Positions 7,141 to 16,002 of a stretch of DNA of 64,000 bases are shown here, piece after piece. The position numbers were made by a program, and so were the translations under genes. Position 1 is the stretch's first letter. The number at the start of each line of letters is the position of its first letter. The notes beneath the pieces are model-generated. The model was not told the DNA's origin. It made no database searches and saw nothing but the letters and a program-made list of their open reading frames with translations. The DNA lies in assembly GCF_900099965.1 (NCBI RefSeq), contig NZ_FNDJ01000011.1, forward strand, positions 62,001 to 126,000. The letters run 5' to 3'. Origin of the DNA: Nonomuraea jiangxiensis (GTDB lineage: Bacteria; Actinomycetota; Actinomycetes; Streptosporangiales; Streptosporangiaceae).

Positions 7141-7539
7141 ATGACCACACGCGAAGACGCGGCCGCCCTGGTACGGCGGATGCAGGAGTGCTTCAACAGC
7201 CGGCAGTTCGACCAGGCCGCGGACCTGCACACCCCCGGCTTCTTCAACCATCCGCTCGGCACCACCGGATTCGAGGCGGGCAAGGACGCCTGGCGTGCGG
7301 TTACTGCCCGGTTTCCCGGCATGCGCGTCGTCGCCCAGGACATCCTGGTTGATGGCGACAAGGCCGCCGTCCGCTCGACCGTCGAGGGGATCGCGGCCTC
7401 GGGCGGCGATGCGGGGCCCATGCTGTTCGAAATCTTCCGCATCCACAATGGGCGGTTCGCGGAGATGTGGGGGGCCAGTGCGGGATTCCCGGCCTCGGCC
7501 AGCCCTGAGGATTTGCTCACCAACCCCGAGGCGAGCTGA
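7141..7539 (+). CDS. SnoaL-like (NTF2 fold) polyketide cyclase-family protein
   Basis: Protein of 132 aa with a cone-shaped alpha+beta NTF2/SnoaL fold. Visible signatures are the HTPGFFNHP segment near residue 32 and the C-terminal IFRIHNGRFAEMWGASAGF strand pair. The ATG at 7141 has GAGGAG (7126-7131) nine bases upstream, which excludes the earlier ATG at 7114. SnoaL-like proteins range from aldol cyclases to hydrolases and isomerases. With TetR divergent it is likely a ligand-induced enzyme of unknown substrate. Confidence 0.82.
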   Translation: MTTREDAAALVRRMQECFNSRQFDQAADLHTPGFFNHPLGTTGFEAGKDAWRAVTARFPGMRVVAQDILVDGDKAAVRSTVEGIAASGGDAGPMLFEIFRIHNGRFAEMWGASAGFPASASPEDLLTNPEAS

Positions 7540-7647
7540 CCGGCGGCAACCACTCCTTATCCGGCCCAGGTCGAAGGGCGCTTGGAGACGTGCCTCAATG
7601 AGGACAGCCTGAGCTCTGTGCGCGAAGCCCTTTGTGCTTGGGCGGGG

Positions 7648-9225
7648 TTACTGGGGTTCGAAGAGGGTGCGGCCCCAGTAGTCGCCTGCGTCTCGTACGC
7701 CTGGGGGGCAGGCGAACAGGGCGCTGGAGACGTGTTTGATGTACTCGTTGAGGGGGTCGTTCTTGGCCAACGTCAGCTGTATCGGGACGAACTGCTTCCG
7801 CGGGTCACGTTGGTACGCGATGAAGAACAGGCCCGCGTCGAGCCGGCCGAGGCCGTCTGAGCCGTCGACGAAGTTGTAGCCCCTGCGCAGGAGGTGGGCG
7901 TTGCCGTGGGCGGTCGGGTGGGCCAGGCGTATGTGGGCGTCATCCTTGATGTACGGCTGTCCGTCCGGGGCCCTGGCCGTGAAGTCCAGGGGGTCGAACT
8001 CGGACTTCTTGCCCAGCGGAGCGCCCTCGACCTTGTCCCGGCCGAAGATCTGCTCCTGCTCGGCCAGCGATGTGCGGTCCCAGGTCTCGATGGTCATTCT
8101 GATCTTCCTGGTGACCACGTAGCTGCCGCCGGCCATCCATGGGGTGCCGTCTCGCGCGTCCGCCCACAGTTGGGCGCGCAGGAGGTCGGCGTCCTCCAGT
8201 TTGAGGTTGTTCGTACCGTCCTTGAAGCCCATGAGGTTGCGCGGGGTGGCCTGCGCGCGGGATGTGGAGGACGTACGGCCGAAGCCGAGTTGTGACCAGC
8301 GTACGGAGACCTTGCCGAAGCCGATCCTGGCGAGGTTGCGGATGGCGTGCACGGCTACCTGGGGGTCGTGGGCGCAGGCCTGGACACAGAGGTCACCTCC
8401 TGAAATGTCCGGAATGAGTTGCTCTCCCGGAAATTTCGGAAGGTCGGCGAGGGCGGCGGGGCGTAGCCGGGCCAGCCCGAAGCGCTCGTCGAAGAGGGAG
8501 GGCCCGAACCCGATCGTCAGCGTCAGCCCCGAGGCCGGCAGTCCCAGCGCCTCGCCGGTGTCGTCGGGCGCGGCCTGCGGGGACACCCCGGCCGCGCCGA
8601 ACGCCCCCGCCTCCTTGCCCTGCGTCAGCCGCGCCGCCGCGGCCGTCCACTCCTGTAGCAGCTCGACCAGTTCGGCCCGATCGTCGGTGATGACGTCGAA
8701 GGCCGCGAAATGGAGCCGATCCTGGGCGGGGGTGACGATGCCGGCCTGGTGCTCGCCGTAGAAGGGGTACGGGTCGGAGGACGACGCGGCGGCGGCGTGC
8801 GCCATCTGAGCCAGGTTCGCGGCGGGAGGGGCGGGTGTGGCGGACCGCTCGCCCAGCAGGAGGGAGTGGGCCGTCACAGCTCCGGCGCCCACCACCGCGG
8901 CACCGGCCGCTCCCAGCCCGAGCAGCCCTCTCCGGCTGAGCCCGCGCCCCTCGCGACCCTCGCCGGTCCCGCCACCCCTGCCGGTCCCGCCACCCCTGCC
9001 GGTCTCGCGGCCCTTGCCGGTCTCCCGGGTGTCGCCGGTCTCCCGGGTGTCGCCGGTCTCGCGGGTGCCGCGGGTGTCGCGGGTCTCCTGGGCGTCGCCG
9101 GGCTCGCCTTTGGAGGTGCTTCGGTGGTTCGTGGCTGCTCCGTCTTTCGTGGTGTTCCCGTCGCCCACGGCTGCCTCGCCTTTCGAGGTGTCCCCGGCGC
9201 CCTCGGAGTTCGCAGGTTCCGCCAT
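7648..9225 (-). CDS. efeB: Dyp-type heme peroxidase EfeB, Tat-exported, with repeated N-terminal tract
   Basis: Heme-dependent deferrochelatase/peroxidase, third gene of efeUOB, acting outside the membrane. The Tat signal is SRRGLLGLG at about residues 97-105, followed by a hydrophobic Ala/Gly segment. The catalytic GFKDGTNN motif and the LLRRGYNF heme-ligand region are typical of DyP peroxidases. An extra N-terminus of about 95 residues precedes the Tat motif and contains six-residue repeats ending in TG (residues about 54-88). This is unusual, since Tat signals normally lie at the extreme N-terminus. Start choice is uncertain: ATG 9225 or an in-frame GTG at 9234. It follows efeO by about a dozen bases. 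Confidence 0.92.
   Translation of the reverse strand: MAEPANSEGAGDTSKGEAAVGDGNTTKDGAATNHRSTSKGEPGDAQETRDTRGTRETGDTRETGDTRETGKGRETGRGGGTGRGGGTGEGREGRGLSRRGLLGLGAAGAAVVGAGAVTAHSLLLGERSATPAPPAANLAQMAHAAAASSSDPYPFYGEHQAGIVTPAQDRLHFAAFDVITDDRAELVELLQEWTAAAARLTQGKEAGAFGAAGVSPQAAPDDTGEALGLPASGLTLTIGFGPSLFDERFGLARLRPAALADLPKFPGEQLIPDISGGDLCVQACAHDPQVAVHAIRNLARIGFGKVSVRWSQLGFGRTSSTSRAQATPRNLMGFKDGTNNLKLEDADLLRAQLWADARDGTPWMAGGSYVVTRKIRMTIETWDRTSLAEQEQIFGRDKVEGAPLGKKSEFDPLDFTARAPDGQPYIKDDAHIRLAHPTAHGNAHLLRRGYNFVDGSDGLGRLDAGLFFIAYQRDPRKQFVPIQLTLAKNDPLNEYIKHVSSALFACPPGVRDAGDYWGRTLFEPQ
8962..9069 (-). repeat. 18-bp in-frame tandem repeat inside efeB
   Basis: Six consecutive 18-bp units start with GCCGGTC on the + strand. 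The first two are identical, and units four and five are identical. The units encode hexapeptides of the form DTRETG, GKGRETG-like and RGGGTG. Length in multiples of three keeps the frame. Confidence 0.85.
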
Positions 9226-9236
9226 CGTCGCCACCC

Positions 9237-10382
9237 CTACTTTGCCACCACCGGCGCGACCTCGCTGATCGGCTCGCCCAGCGCGTTGATCGCGTCCGAC
9301 AACGTCTTCAGCTCGGCCTTCGACAGCTCGTTGTGCAGCCGCCAGCCATCGCCCTTCTGGTGCACCGCGAGCGCCGCCTCGGCCGCCGCGAACTTCTCGT
9401 CCAGCGTCTTGACCAGGTCAGGAGCGCGTTCCTCCAGCACCGGCCGGAGGGACTGCACGGCGGCCTTGGAGCCTTCGAGGTTGGCGTCGAAGTCCCACAG
9501 GTCGGTGTGCGACCAGATGTCCTCCTCGCCGGTGATCTTCCCCGTCGCCACCTCGTCGAGCAGTTCCTTGGCGCCGTTGGCCAGGTTCAGTGGGGTCAGC
9601 TGGGCGGCGTTCGCCTTCGTCACGATGGTCTTGACGTCGGCGATCAGCTTGTCGGCCACCGGGCCGTCCTTGCTGACGTCCTTGTGGATCCACAGGTCCT
9701 TCTCGATCCGGTGGAAACCGGTCCACTCCTCGCCCTCGGCCAGGTCGGCCTCGCGGGCGTCGATGGCCGGGTCGAGGTCGCCGAAGATCTCCGCCACCGG
9801 CTCGATGCGCTCCCAGTACGTACGCGAGACCGGGAAGAGCTCCTTGGCCCGGTCGATCTCGCCCGCCTTGACCGCGTCCACGAACTCCTGCGTCTTGACC
9901 AGCAACGTGTCGCTCTGCGTCTTGATGTAACGCTTGTAACTCTGGACGGCGTCGGCCAGCTTGGCGTCCGCGGTGAGCGCCTGGTGTTCGCCGGTCACCT
10001 TGAGCGCGTTGCGGATGCCCTTGCCGATCATGCCGGGCTTGCACACGGTCTCGTACGCGCCCGCGGGCAACTCGGCGATGAGCTCCCTGGTCAGGCCGGG
10101 CACGATGTTCTCGACCTCGGCCATGACCCGGTCGCCGGGGGCGTACACGTAGAACTCGGTGACCTTGCTGCCGCCGTTCGTGATCGCGAAGGTGGTGGTG
10201 CCGGCCGCGACCTCGGAGGCGGCGACCTTGCACTCGGTGTCGGAGGCGGCTACGGCGATCTTGCCGGGAGCGGCGGACCCGGAGGCCGTGGGGGTGCCGC
10301 CGGAGCCGCAGGCGGTCAGCCCCGCCAGGGTGAGCGCCGCCAGGACGAGCGCTCCCGCGGACGGGCGGATTGCGGTGTGCAT
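9237..10382 (-). CDS. efeO: EfeO iron-binding lipoprotein (cupredoxin plus M75/imelysin)
   Basis: Extracytoplasmic iron-binding component of the EfeUOB system, 381 aa. The lipoprotein signal has lipobox LTAC at about residues 22-25. A cupredoxin-like domain follows (about 40-130, with DTECKVAASEVAAG and AGAYETVCKPGM). The C-terminal M75 peptidase-like (imelysin) domain carries the HxxE motif in GFHRIEKDLW. It is co-transcribed between efeU and efeB with about 12-bp gaps. Iron regulation is suggested by the box upstream of efeU. Confidence 0.94.
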   Translation of the reverse strand: MHTAIRPSAGALVLAALTLAGLTACGSGGTPTASGSAAPGKIAVAASDTECKVAASEVAAGTTTFAITNGGSKVTEFYVYAPGDRVMAEVENIVPGLTRELIAELPAGAYETVCKPGMIGKGIRNALKVTGEHQALTADAKLADAVQSYKRYIKTQSDTLLVKTQEFVDAVKAGEIDRAKELFPVSRTYWERIEPVAEIFGDLDPAIDAREADLAEGEEWTGFHRIEKDLWIHKDVSKDGPVADKLIADVKTIVTKANAAQLTPLNLANGAKELLDEVATGKITGEEDIWSHTDLWDFDANLEGSKAAVQSLRPVLEERAPDLVKTLDEKFAAAEAALAVHQKGDGWRLHNELSKAELKTLSDAINALGEPISEVAPVVAK

Positions 10383-10393
10383 GGTGCTCCTGT

Positions 10394-11227
10394 TCAGGCC
10401 GCGGAGGAGGCGGGGGCCGGAGTGGACTTCATCCGCTGCGGGCGCAGGAAGAAGAAGAGAGTCGGGACCAGGTAGACGGCCCAGGCCACGACCTCGGCCA
10501 CGCTGGGCTGCGGAGTGATGTTGAGCATTCCCGCCAGCAACGTTCCGTACCAGGAGTCGGCCGGTATGACGGCGCTGATGTCGAAGGCGTAGGTGCTCAG
10601 GCCGGGCAGCACGCCGGCCTCCTGGAGGTCGTGCACGCCGTACTTGAAGATGCCCGCGGCCACCAGGATCAGCAGGAGCCCCGTCCAGGTGAAGAACTTC
10701 GTCAGGTTGATCCGCACGGCACTGCGGTAGAGGCCCCAGCCGATGAGCACGGCGCTGACCAGTCCCAGGCTGATCCCGGTCAGCGGCGCCACGGACGTGG
10801 TGGCGCCCTGCACGGACGCGAAGAACAGCAGCGCGGTCTCCAGCCCCTCGCGGGCCACGGCGAGGAAGGCCATCACGACCACCGCCAAGGAGCCGAGCCG
10901 CAGCGCGTCGGAGAGCTTGCCGCGCAGCTCGCCGGAGAGAGCGCGGGCGGCCCGCCGCATCCAGAAGATCATCCAGGTCACGAACACCACCGCGAGGAGC
11001 GAGGTGATCGCGTCGAACAGCTCCTGGCTCTGGTATTCGAGGTGCGCCGCCGTGAAGGTCAGCAGCGCCCCGAACGCCACGGACAGGGCCACCGCCGCGC
11101 CGACGCCGGCCCAGACCTGGGGGAGTTTCTCCTTGCGGTCGCTTTTGACGAGGAATGCGATGAGGACGGAGACGACGAGCGCCGCTTCCAGTCCTTCACG
11201 CAGTCCGATGAGGTAGCTGGCGAACAC
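10394..11227 (-). CDS. efeU: EfeU/FTR1-type iron permease
   Basis: Integral membrane ferrous/ferric iron permease of 277 aa with about seven membrane segments. Both FTR1 signatures are present: REGLEAAL near the N-terminus and REGLETALLF in the middle. The start is taken as GTG 11227, because the family begins MFxxYLIxLREGLEA. An ATG four codons earlier (11239) is possible but has no clear Shine-Dalgarno. First gene of efeUOB, with a candidate DmdR/IdeR box 17 bp upstream. Confidence 0.93.
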   Translation of the reverse strand: MFASYLIGLREGLEAALVVSVLIAFLVKSDRKEKLPQVWAGVGAAVALSVAFGALLTFTAAHLEYQSQELFDAITSLLAVVFVTWMIFWMRRAARALSGELRGKLSDALRLGSLAVVVMAFLAVAREGLETALLFFASVQGATTSVAPLTGISLGLVSAVLIGWGLYRSAVRINLTKFFTWTGLLLILVAAGIFKYGVHDLQEAGVLPGLSTYAFDISAVIPADSWYGTLLAGMLNITPQPSVAEVVAWAVYLVPTLFFFLRPQRMKSTPAPASSAA

Positions 11228-11243
11228 CGTCCCACCCATCGAC

Positions 11244-11262
11244 TGAGGAAAGGCTTACCTAA
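11244..11262 (-). promoter_or_regulatory. Iron box (DmdR/IdeR/DtxR type) upstream of efeU
   Basis: TGAGGAAAGGCTTACCTAA matches the consensus TTAGGTTAGGCTAACCTAA at 15 of 19 positions by direct comparison. It lies just before efeU, where an iron-loaded repressor would block the promoter. Confidence 0.7.
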
Positions 11263-11341
11263 TTAGTGCAGGCGAAGCATACCCAGCGCAAGGACGGAAC
11301 GACACAATCACCCCCTCAGAAACACTTCCCCAGGTCAGAGA

Positions 11342-12184
11342 TCACCCCTTCGTCGCACCGGCGGTCAGGCCGCCGACCAGGTGGCGTTCGGCGATGGCGT
11401 AGAAGCCGAGTGCGGGCACCATGGCCAGGACGAGGTAGGCCAGGATGCGGGCGGTGTCGGAGGCGTACTGGCCCTGGAACTGCTGGATGCCCAGCGGCAG
11501 CGTCCAGCTCGACTCGTCGCTGAAGACCACGAGCGGCAGCATGAAGTTGTTCCAGCTGCCCACGACGGCCAGCACCGACACGGTGGCGATCGCCGGTCGC
11601 GCCATCGGCAGCAGGATCCGCCAGAAGAACCCGAACGGGCTGCAGCCGTCGATGATGGCCGCCTCCTCGATCTCGCCCGGGATGCTGCGGAAGAAGCCGC
11701 GCAGGATGATGATCGTCAGTGGCAGCCCGAACGCGGCCTGCGTCAGGATGACGCCCAGCGGGTTGTCCAGCAGGCCGAACATCCGCAGCAGCACGAAGAT
11801 CGGCAGAATGGCCACCGCGAACGGGAACATCAGCCCCGCCGTGAACAGCGTGAAATACAGCTCCCTGCCCCGGAAGGCGAACCTGGCGAAGATGAACGCC
11901 GCCAGCGCCGCCACCCCGACGGTCAGCACGGTCGTGGCGACCGCGATGAACGTGCTGTTCCACAGCTGCAGCCAGAACCCGCCGGAGCCGAGCACGTCGG
12001 TGTAGTTGGCCGTCATCCACGTCTCGGGCAGGCCGAACGGGTTGCTGGACAGCTCGCTGGTGGATTTGAAGCCGCCGAGCAGCGCGTACACGACCGGGAT
12101 CAGGATGAACGCGCCGACGATCCACGCGATCGCGTGCAGCGGGAGGGTGTTGCGCCGGATCGGGGCCGGCTTCCCGTGGTTCAT
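11342..12184 (-). CDS. Carbohydrate ABC transporter permease (MalG type)
   Basis: Inner-membrane permease of 280 aa with six predicted membrane segments. The EAA loop motif is EEAAIIDGCSPFGFFWRILL, and the C-terminus HLVGGLTAGATKG is typical of MalG/AraQ-like subunits. It overlaps the MalF-type gene by four bases (ATGA). Third gene of a binding protein-permease-permease operon with a divergent LacI. No ATPase gene is present, as is usual for actinomycete systems energised by a shared MsiK. Sugar specificity cannot be read; no glycoside hydrolase lies beside it. Confidence 0.92.
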   Translation of the reverse strand: MNHGKPAPIRRNTLPLHAIAWIVGAFILIPVVYALLGGFKSTSELSSNPFGLPETWMTANYTDVLGSGGFWLQLWNSTFIAVATTVLTVGVAALAAFIFARFAFRGRELYFTLFTAGLMFPFAVAILPIFVLLRMFGLLDNPLGVILTQAAFGLPLTIIILRGFFRSIPGEIEEAAIIDGCSPFGFFWRILLPMARPAIATVSVLAVVGSWNNFMLPLVVFSDESSWTLPLGIQQFQGQYASDTARILAYLVLAMVPALGFYAIAERHLVGGLTAGATKG

Positions 12185-13140
12185 CGGCGATCTCCCATGC
12201 TGGTGGCCGCGCCCGCCAGGTCGCGGCGCATCACGAGACGCTGGTAGACGAGGGCGAAGACGAGGCTGAGCAGGAACATCACGACGCTGATGGCGCTGGC
12301 GTAGCCGACCTGGGAGCGCTTGAAGCCCCAGTCGATCATCGTGACGGCCATCGTCTCGGAGGAGTGCGACGGCCCGCCCTGGGTGAGGATCCACACCAGG
12401 TCGAAGAGCTGGATGGTGTAGATGACGGACAGGAAGATGCTGATCCGGATGGTCGGGCCCAGCAGCGGCAGCGTGATGTGCCTGAACGTCTTCCAGGCCG
12501 TCGCGCCGTCGATCTGGGCGGCCTCGACGAGCTCGTTGGGGATGTTCTGCCGCCCGGCCAGATAGATCATCATGTGGAAGCCGAAATATTTCCAGGTCAT
12601 CACCAGGAAGAGGGACGGCATCACGGTGTCGGGATGGGCCAGGAACTCCGACTCCATGCCGAACACCGACAGGATCCGGTTCGCCAGCCCCGAGTCGGGC
12701 GACAGGATCAGCGAGAAGAGCACGCCGGTGATCACTTCGGAGAGCACGTACGGCGCGAAGAACACCACCCGGTAGAACGCCCGCCCGCGGATGCGCTGGT
12801 TCAACAGCATGGCGATGGCCAGCGAGAACGGCAGCTGGATCACGATGGACAGCACGACCAGGACCAGCAGGTGCCACAGGTCCTGGGCGAAGATCTCGGT
12901 GCTGAACAGCCTGGTGAAGTTGTCCAGCCCGATGAAGTCGGTGGGCAGGCCGCCGAACCCGTTCCACCGGAACACGCTGGCGTACAGCGCCACCAGGATG
13001 GGGGCCACCACCAGCGCCAGGAACAGCACGAGCGCGGGCAGCAGGAACAGGGCGATGGTCACCCAGCGGCTGCGCCGCTTGGGGGTGGAGGCGGGGGCCG
13101 GAAGCCGACGAGCCTCCGGCCCTCTCGTGAGAGTCGTCAT
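12181..13140 (-). CDS. Carbohydrate ABC transporter permease (MalF type)
   Basis: Inner-membrane permease of 319 aa with a basic cytoplasmic N-terminus (TPKRRSRW) and six membrane segments. The EAA motif is VEAAQIDGATAWKTFRHITL. Both ends overlap their neighbours by four bases (ATGA), so the operon is tightly coupled. It works with the MalG-type permease and the lipoprotein at 13137-14417. Confidence 0.92.
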   Translation of the reverse strand: MTTLTRGPEARRLPAPASTPKRRSRWVTIALFLLPALVLFLALVVAPILVALYASVFRWNGFGGLPTDFIGLDNFTRLFSTEIFAQDLWHLLVLVVLSIVIQLPFSLAIAMLLNQRIRGRAFYRVVFFAPYVLSEVITGVLFSLILSPDSGLANRILSVFGMESEFLAHPDTVMPSLFLVMTWKYFGFHMMIYLAGRQNIPNELVEAAQIDGATAWKTFRHITLPLLGPTIRISIFLSVIYTIQLFDLVWILTQGGPSHSSETMAVTMIDWGFKRSQVGYASAISVVMFLLSLVFALVYQRLVMRRDLAGAATSMGDRR

Positions 13141-14417
13141 CCTTCGCTCTTGGCCACTTCGGTGATGTCCTGACCGACTTCCTCGGGGGTCTTGGTGCCG
13201 CCGATGAGCTCGGCCGTGCTGTCGTTGACCTGCTGGCCCACGGCGGGCGGATAGGCCTGGTCGAGGTAGAGCTGGTAGCCGCCGGCCGTGGCCAGCAGGG
13301 TCGCCACCTGCTTGAGGTTGGCGTCCTTGATCACGCTCTCCTCGCCCTTGAGCACCGGCAGCACGCCGCCGGCCTCCACGGCCTTGGAGTGGTTGCCCAT
13401 CTCCGTCATGAACTTCACGAACGCCACCGCCTCCGGCGGGGCGTCCGCGCCCACGGCCAGCCCGCCGCCGCCGCCGAACGCGTCGGTGGCCGCGCCCTTG
13501 CCGCCCTCGACCGCGGGGAACGGGAAGAAGCCCAGGTCCTCGCCGAGCCCCTTGCCCGCGTCGGCCTGCACGCTCGGCGCCCACTGGCCCATCAGCTCCA
13601 TGGCCGCCTTGCCGTTGCTCACCGCGGCCGCCTGGCCGTCCGGGGTGGAGTACGCGGCGCCCAGGAAGCCCTTCTGGAACGGCTGCAGGTCGGCCAGCGC
13701 CTTGAGCTGCTGTCCCGCGGCCACGAAGTCGGGCTTGGTGAAGTCGTGGTCCACGCCCGCCTGCTGGAGCGCCGGCAGCCCGGCGATGCGCATGGCGAGG
13801 TAGGCCCAGTAGTAGTGGCCCGGCCACTTCTCCTTGCCGGCCAGGGCGATCGGGGTGATGCCCGCGGCCTTGAGCTTCTTGACGTCATCGAGGAACGCCG
13901 ACCAGGTGGCCGGCGGCTCGGTGATGCCCGCCTGCTGGAAGAGTTTCTTGTTGTACCAGAAGCCGACCATGCCGATGTCGGTCGGCAACCCGTACGTCTT
14001 GCCGTCGAGCTGGTACGCGCTCAGCGCCGCCGGCGTGAAGTTGGGCAGCACGTCGGCGACGTCGGCCGAGATGTCCTTGACCAGCCCGGCGTCGATCTGC
14101 TGCTTCAGGACCCCGCCGCCCCACGACGCGAACACGTCGGGCGCCTGGCCCGACTGCGTGATCGTGGTGAGCTTGGCCTTGTAGGCGTCGTTCTCCAGAA
14201 CGGTGGCCTTGATGGTGACGTTCGGGTTCTTGGCCTCGAACTCCTTGGCGCGTTGCGCCCACAGCGACTTGAGCGGCTCGGCGGTCGACAGGTGCCACCA
14301 TTCGAGCGTGACCTTGCCCGGCGACCCCTGCTGAGGAGCGGCGGATTCCCCGCCACCACCGCCCCCACACCCGGCCACCAGGACTGCGGTCGCGATCAAT
14401 GCCAGAGTGCGTTTCAT
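13137..14417 (-). CDS. Sugar-binding lipoprotein of ABC importer
   Basis: Extracellular solute-binding protein family 1, 426 aa. The lipoprotein signal MKRTLALIATAVLVAGCGGG has its lipidated Cys at 17. The family pattern LEWWHLSTAEPLKSLWAQRA follows the signal. The ATG at 14417 is preceded by AAGGAG about twelve bases upstream. First gene of the operon. Its upstream region holds LacI-type palindromes at 14441-14451 and 14461-14472. The ligand is a sugar or glycoside by family, but not defined. Confidence 0.93.
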   Translation of the reverse strand: MKRTLALIATAVLVAGCGGGGGGESAAPQQGSPGKVTLEWWHLSTAEPLKSLWAQRAKEFEAKNPNVTIKATVLENDAYKAKLTTITQSGQAPDVFASWGGGVLKQQIDAGLVKDISADVADVLPNFTPAALSAYQLDGKTYGLPTDIGMVGFWYNKKLFQQAGITEPPATWSAFLDDVKKLKAAGITPIALAGKEKWPGHYYWAYLAMRIAGLPALQQAGVDHDFTKPDFVAAGQQLKALADLQPFQKGFLGAAYSTPDGQAAAVSNGKAAMELMGQWAPSVQADAGKGLGEDLGFFPFPAVEGGKGAATDAFGGGGGLAVGADAPPEAVAFVKFMTEMGNHSKAVEAGGVLPVLKGEESVIKDANLKQVATLLATAGGYQLYLDQAYPPAVGQQVNDSTAELIGGTKTPEEVGQDITEVAKSEG

Positions 14418-14440
14418 TAGGGGCCCTCTCCTTGGCATGG

Positions 14441-14451
14441 CGAAAGTTTCG
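14441..14451. promoter_or_regulatory. LacI operator candidate near the binding-protein gene
   Basis: CGAAAGTTTCG is a perfect inverted repeat with one central base. The same half-site recurs at 14461-14472 (CGAAA and TTTCG with a two-base spacer) and at 14536-14548 beside lacI, giving three copies in 110 bp. Confidence 0.7.
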
Positions 14452-14535
14452 TGAACACCCCGAAATTTTTCGTTGCCTGGATCGTAGGTAAACGCCATGT
14501 AAAGCGTCAACACCTCGGGCGGGAGCAATCCCAAA

Positions 14536-14548
14536 CCGAAACTTTCGG
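14536..14548. promoter_or_regulatory. LacI operator candidate near lacI
   Basis: CCGAAACTTTCGG is a 13-bp perfect inverted repeat ending two bases before the probable lacI -10 box (TACACT, 14550-14555). This position fits autorepression. Confidence 0.7.
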
Positions 14549-14563
14549 ATACACTCCCCATTT

Positions 14564-15574
14564 GTGTCAGCGAAGAGGCGGGTCACGATCGCACTGATCG
14601 CGGAGGAGGCCGGGGTCTCCATCCCGACGGTCTCGAAAGTCATCAACGGGCGCCCGGAAGTAGCCCCGGCGACCCGCCATCGTGTCGAGCGGCTGCTGCA
14701 GGAGCACGGCTATCAGCGGCGCATCAGCCAGGACGACACCCCGGCGGGCCTGGTGGACGTGGTGTTCGCCGAGATCGAGTCGCCGTGGGCCATGGAGATC
14801 GTGCGCGGCGCGGAGAGCGCGGCCCACGAGGCCGGGGCCAGCGTCGTCATCTCGGTCCTGCACACGCACGCGGGCCCGGGCCGCGACTGGCTGGAGCGGC
14901 TGGCCGCGCGCCGCACCGACGGCGTGGTGATCGTCGCCTCGAAGCTGTCCACCGGGATCCAGGCCCAGCTGAGCGCCCGGTCGCTGCCGTTCGCGGTGGT
15001 GGACCCGGAGGGCGAGCCCGCCCCCGGCGTGGTCTCGGTCGGCGCGACCAACTGGAACGGCGGCCTGGCCGCCACCCGCCACCTGCTCGAACTCGGCCAC
15101 CGGCGGATCGGCACCATCAGCGGCCCGGCCGACATGCTGTGCAGCCAGGCCCGGGTGGACGGTTATCGGGCGGCGCTGGAGACCGCCGGGGTGCCGATCG
15201 CGCCCGAGCTGATCAGGCGTGGCACGTTCCTGGTGGAGTCGGGCCACGACGAGGGGCACGCGCTGCTCTCGCTCGACGAGCCGCCGACGGCGATCTTCGC
15301 GGGGAGCGATCTGATGGCCTTCGGCGTGTTCGAGGCGGCCCGGCAGCGGGGGTTGCGGGTTCCGGCGGATCTGAGCGTGGTGGGGTTCGACGATCTCCCG
15401 CTGGCCAAGTCGGCCTGGCCGCCGCTGACGACCGTACGCCAGCCGTTGCAGGAGATGGCGGCGCTGGCCACGCGTACGGTGCTGGCGATGGGCCGGGGCG
15501 AGGTGCCGGACAGCAAGCGGGTGGAGCTAGCCACGGAGCTGATCGTCCGGGAGAGCACCGCGGCGTACGGGTAG
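14564..15574 (+). CDS. LacI-family repressor of the adjacent sugar ABC operon
   Basis: Regulator of 336 aa. The N-terminal helix-turn-helix is TIALIAEEAGVSIPTVSKVI at residues 8-27, with the hinge helix ATRHRVERLLQEHGY. The periplasmic-binding-protein-like sensor domain fills the rest. The GTG start at 14564 has no Shine-Dalgarno, but TACACT lies eight bases upstream, so the mRNA may be leaderless. It is divergent from the importer operon, and identical half-sites near both promoters support joint control. The inducer is unknown. Confidence 0.93.
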   Translation: MSAKRRVTIALIAEEAGVSIPTVSKVINGRPEVAPATRHRVERLLQEHGYQRRISQDDTPAGLVDVVFAEIESPWAMEIVRGAESAAHEAGASVVISVLHTHAGPGRDWLERLAARRTDGVVIVASKLSTGIQAQLSARSLPFAVVDPEGEPAPGVVSVGATNWNGGLAATRHLLELGHRRIGTISGPADMLCSQARVDGYRAALETAGVPIAPELIRRGTFLVESGHDEGHALLSLDEPPTAIFAGSDLMAFGVFEAARQRGLRVPADLSVVGFDDLPLAKSAWPPLTTVRQPLQEMAALATRTVLAMGRGEVPDSKRVELATELIVRESTAAYG

Positions 15575-15606
15575 CCCGTCGGCAGGGGTCGGTAGGGTCT
15601 GGTGGC

Positions 15607-15969
15607 GTGACGACGGAGTTGGAGCATCTTGCCGCCCGCCTGCGGGAGTTCGCGCGGGCCAGGGAGTGGGAGCGGTTTCACACGCCGAAGAACCTGGCGA
15701 TGGCGCTGGCGGGCGAGGTCGGGGAGCTGGTGGCGGAGTTCCAGTGGCTCACGGCCGAGGAGTCCGGCAACCCCGACCCCGACACGCTCGCCAGGATGCG
15801 TACGGAGCTGGGCGACGTGACCCTCTACCTGGTACGGCTCGCCGACGTCCTGGGCGTCGACCTGATGGCGGCGGCGCACGCCAAGATCGACGACAACGAA
15901 CGCCGCTACGACGCCGACCTCTACCGGGGCTCGGCCAGAAAGGCGCCGCCGTCTCCCCGAGGGACGTGA
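15607..15969 (+). CDS. MazG-like nucleotide pyrophosphohydrolase
   Basis: All-alpha NTP pyrophosphohydrolase of 120 aa, of the compact MazG/dCTPase-like type, that removes pyrophosphate from (d)NTPs for nucleotide-pool cleaning. The metal-binding residues are in EVGELVAEFQWL and ELGDVTLYLVRLADVLGVDL. Length and the FHTPKNLAMALAGEVGEL opening match the family. Start is GTG 15607 with TAGGGT eight bases upstream and no clear Shine-Dalgarno. It stands alone between lacI and the AfsR-type gene. Substrate preference cannot be set from sequence. Confidence 0.87.
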   Translation: MTTELEHLAARLREFARAREWERFHTPKNLAMALAGEVGELVAEFQWLTAEESGNPDPDTLARMRTELGDVTLYLVRLADVLGVDLMAAAHAKIDDNERRYDADLYRGSARKAPPSPRGT

Positions 15970-16002
15970 CCCGGGCTCGCAGCCGCACATAGGGTGACGG
16001 GC

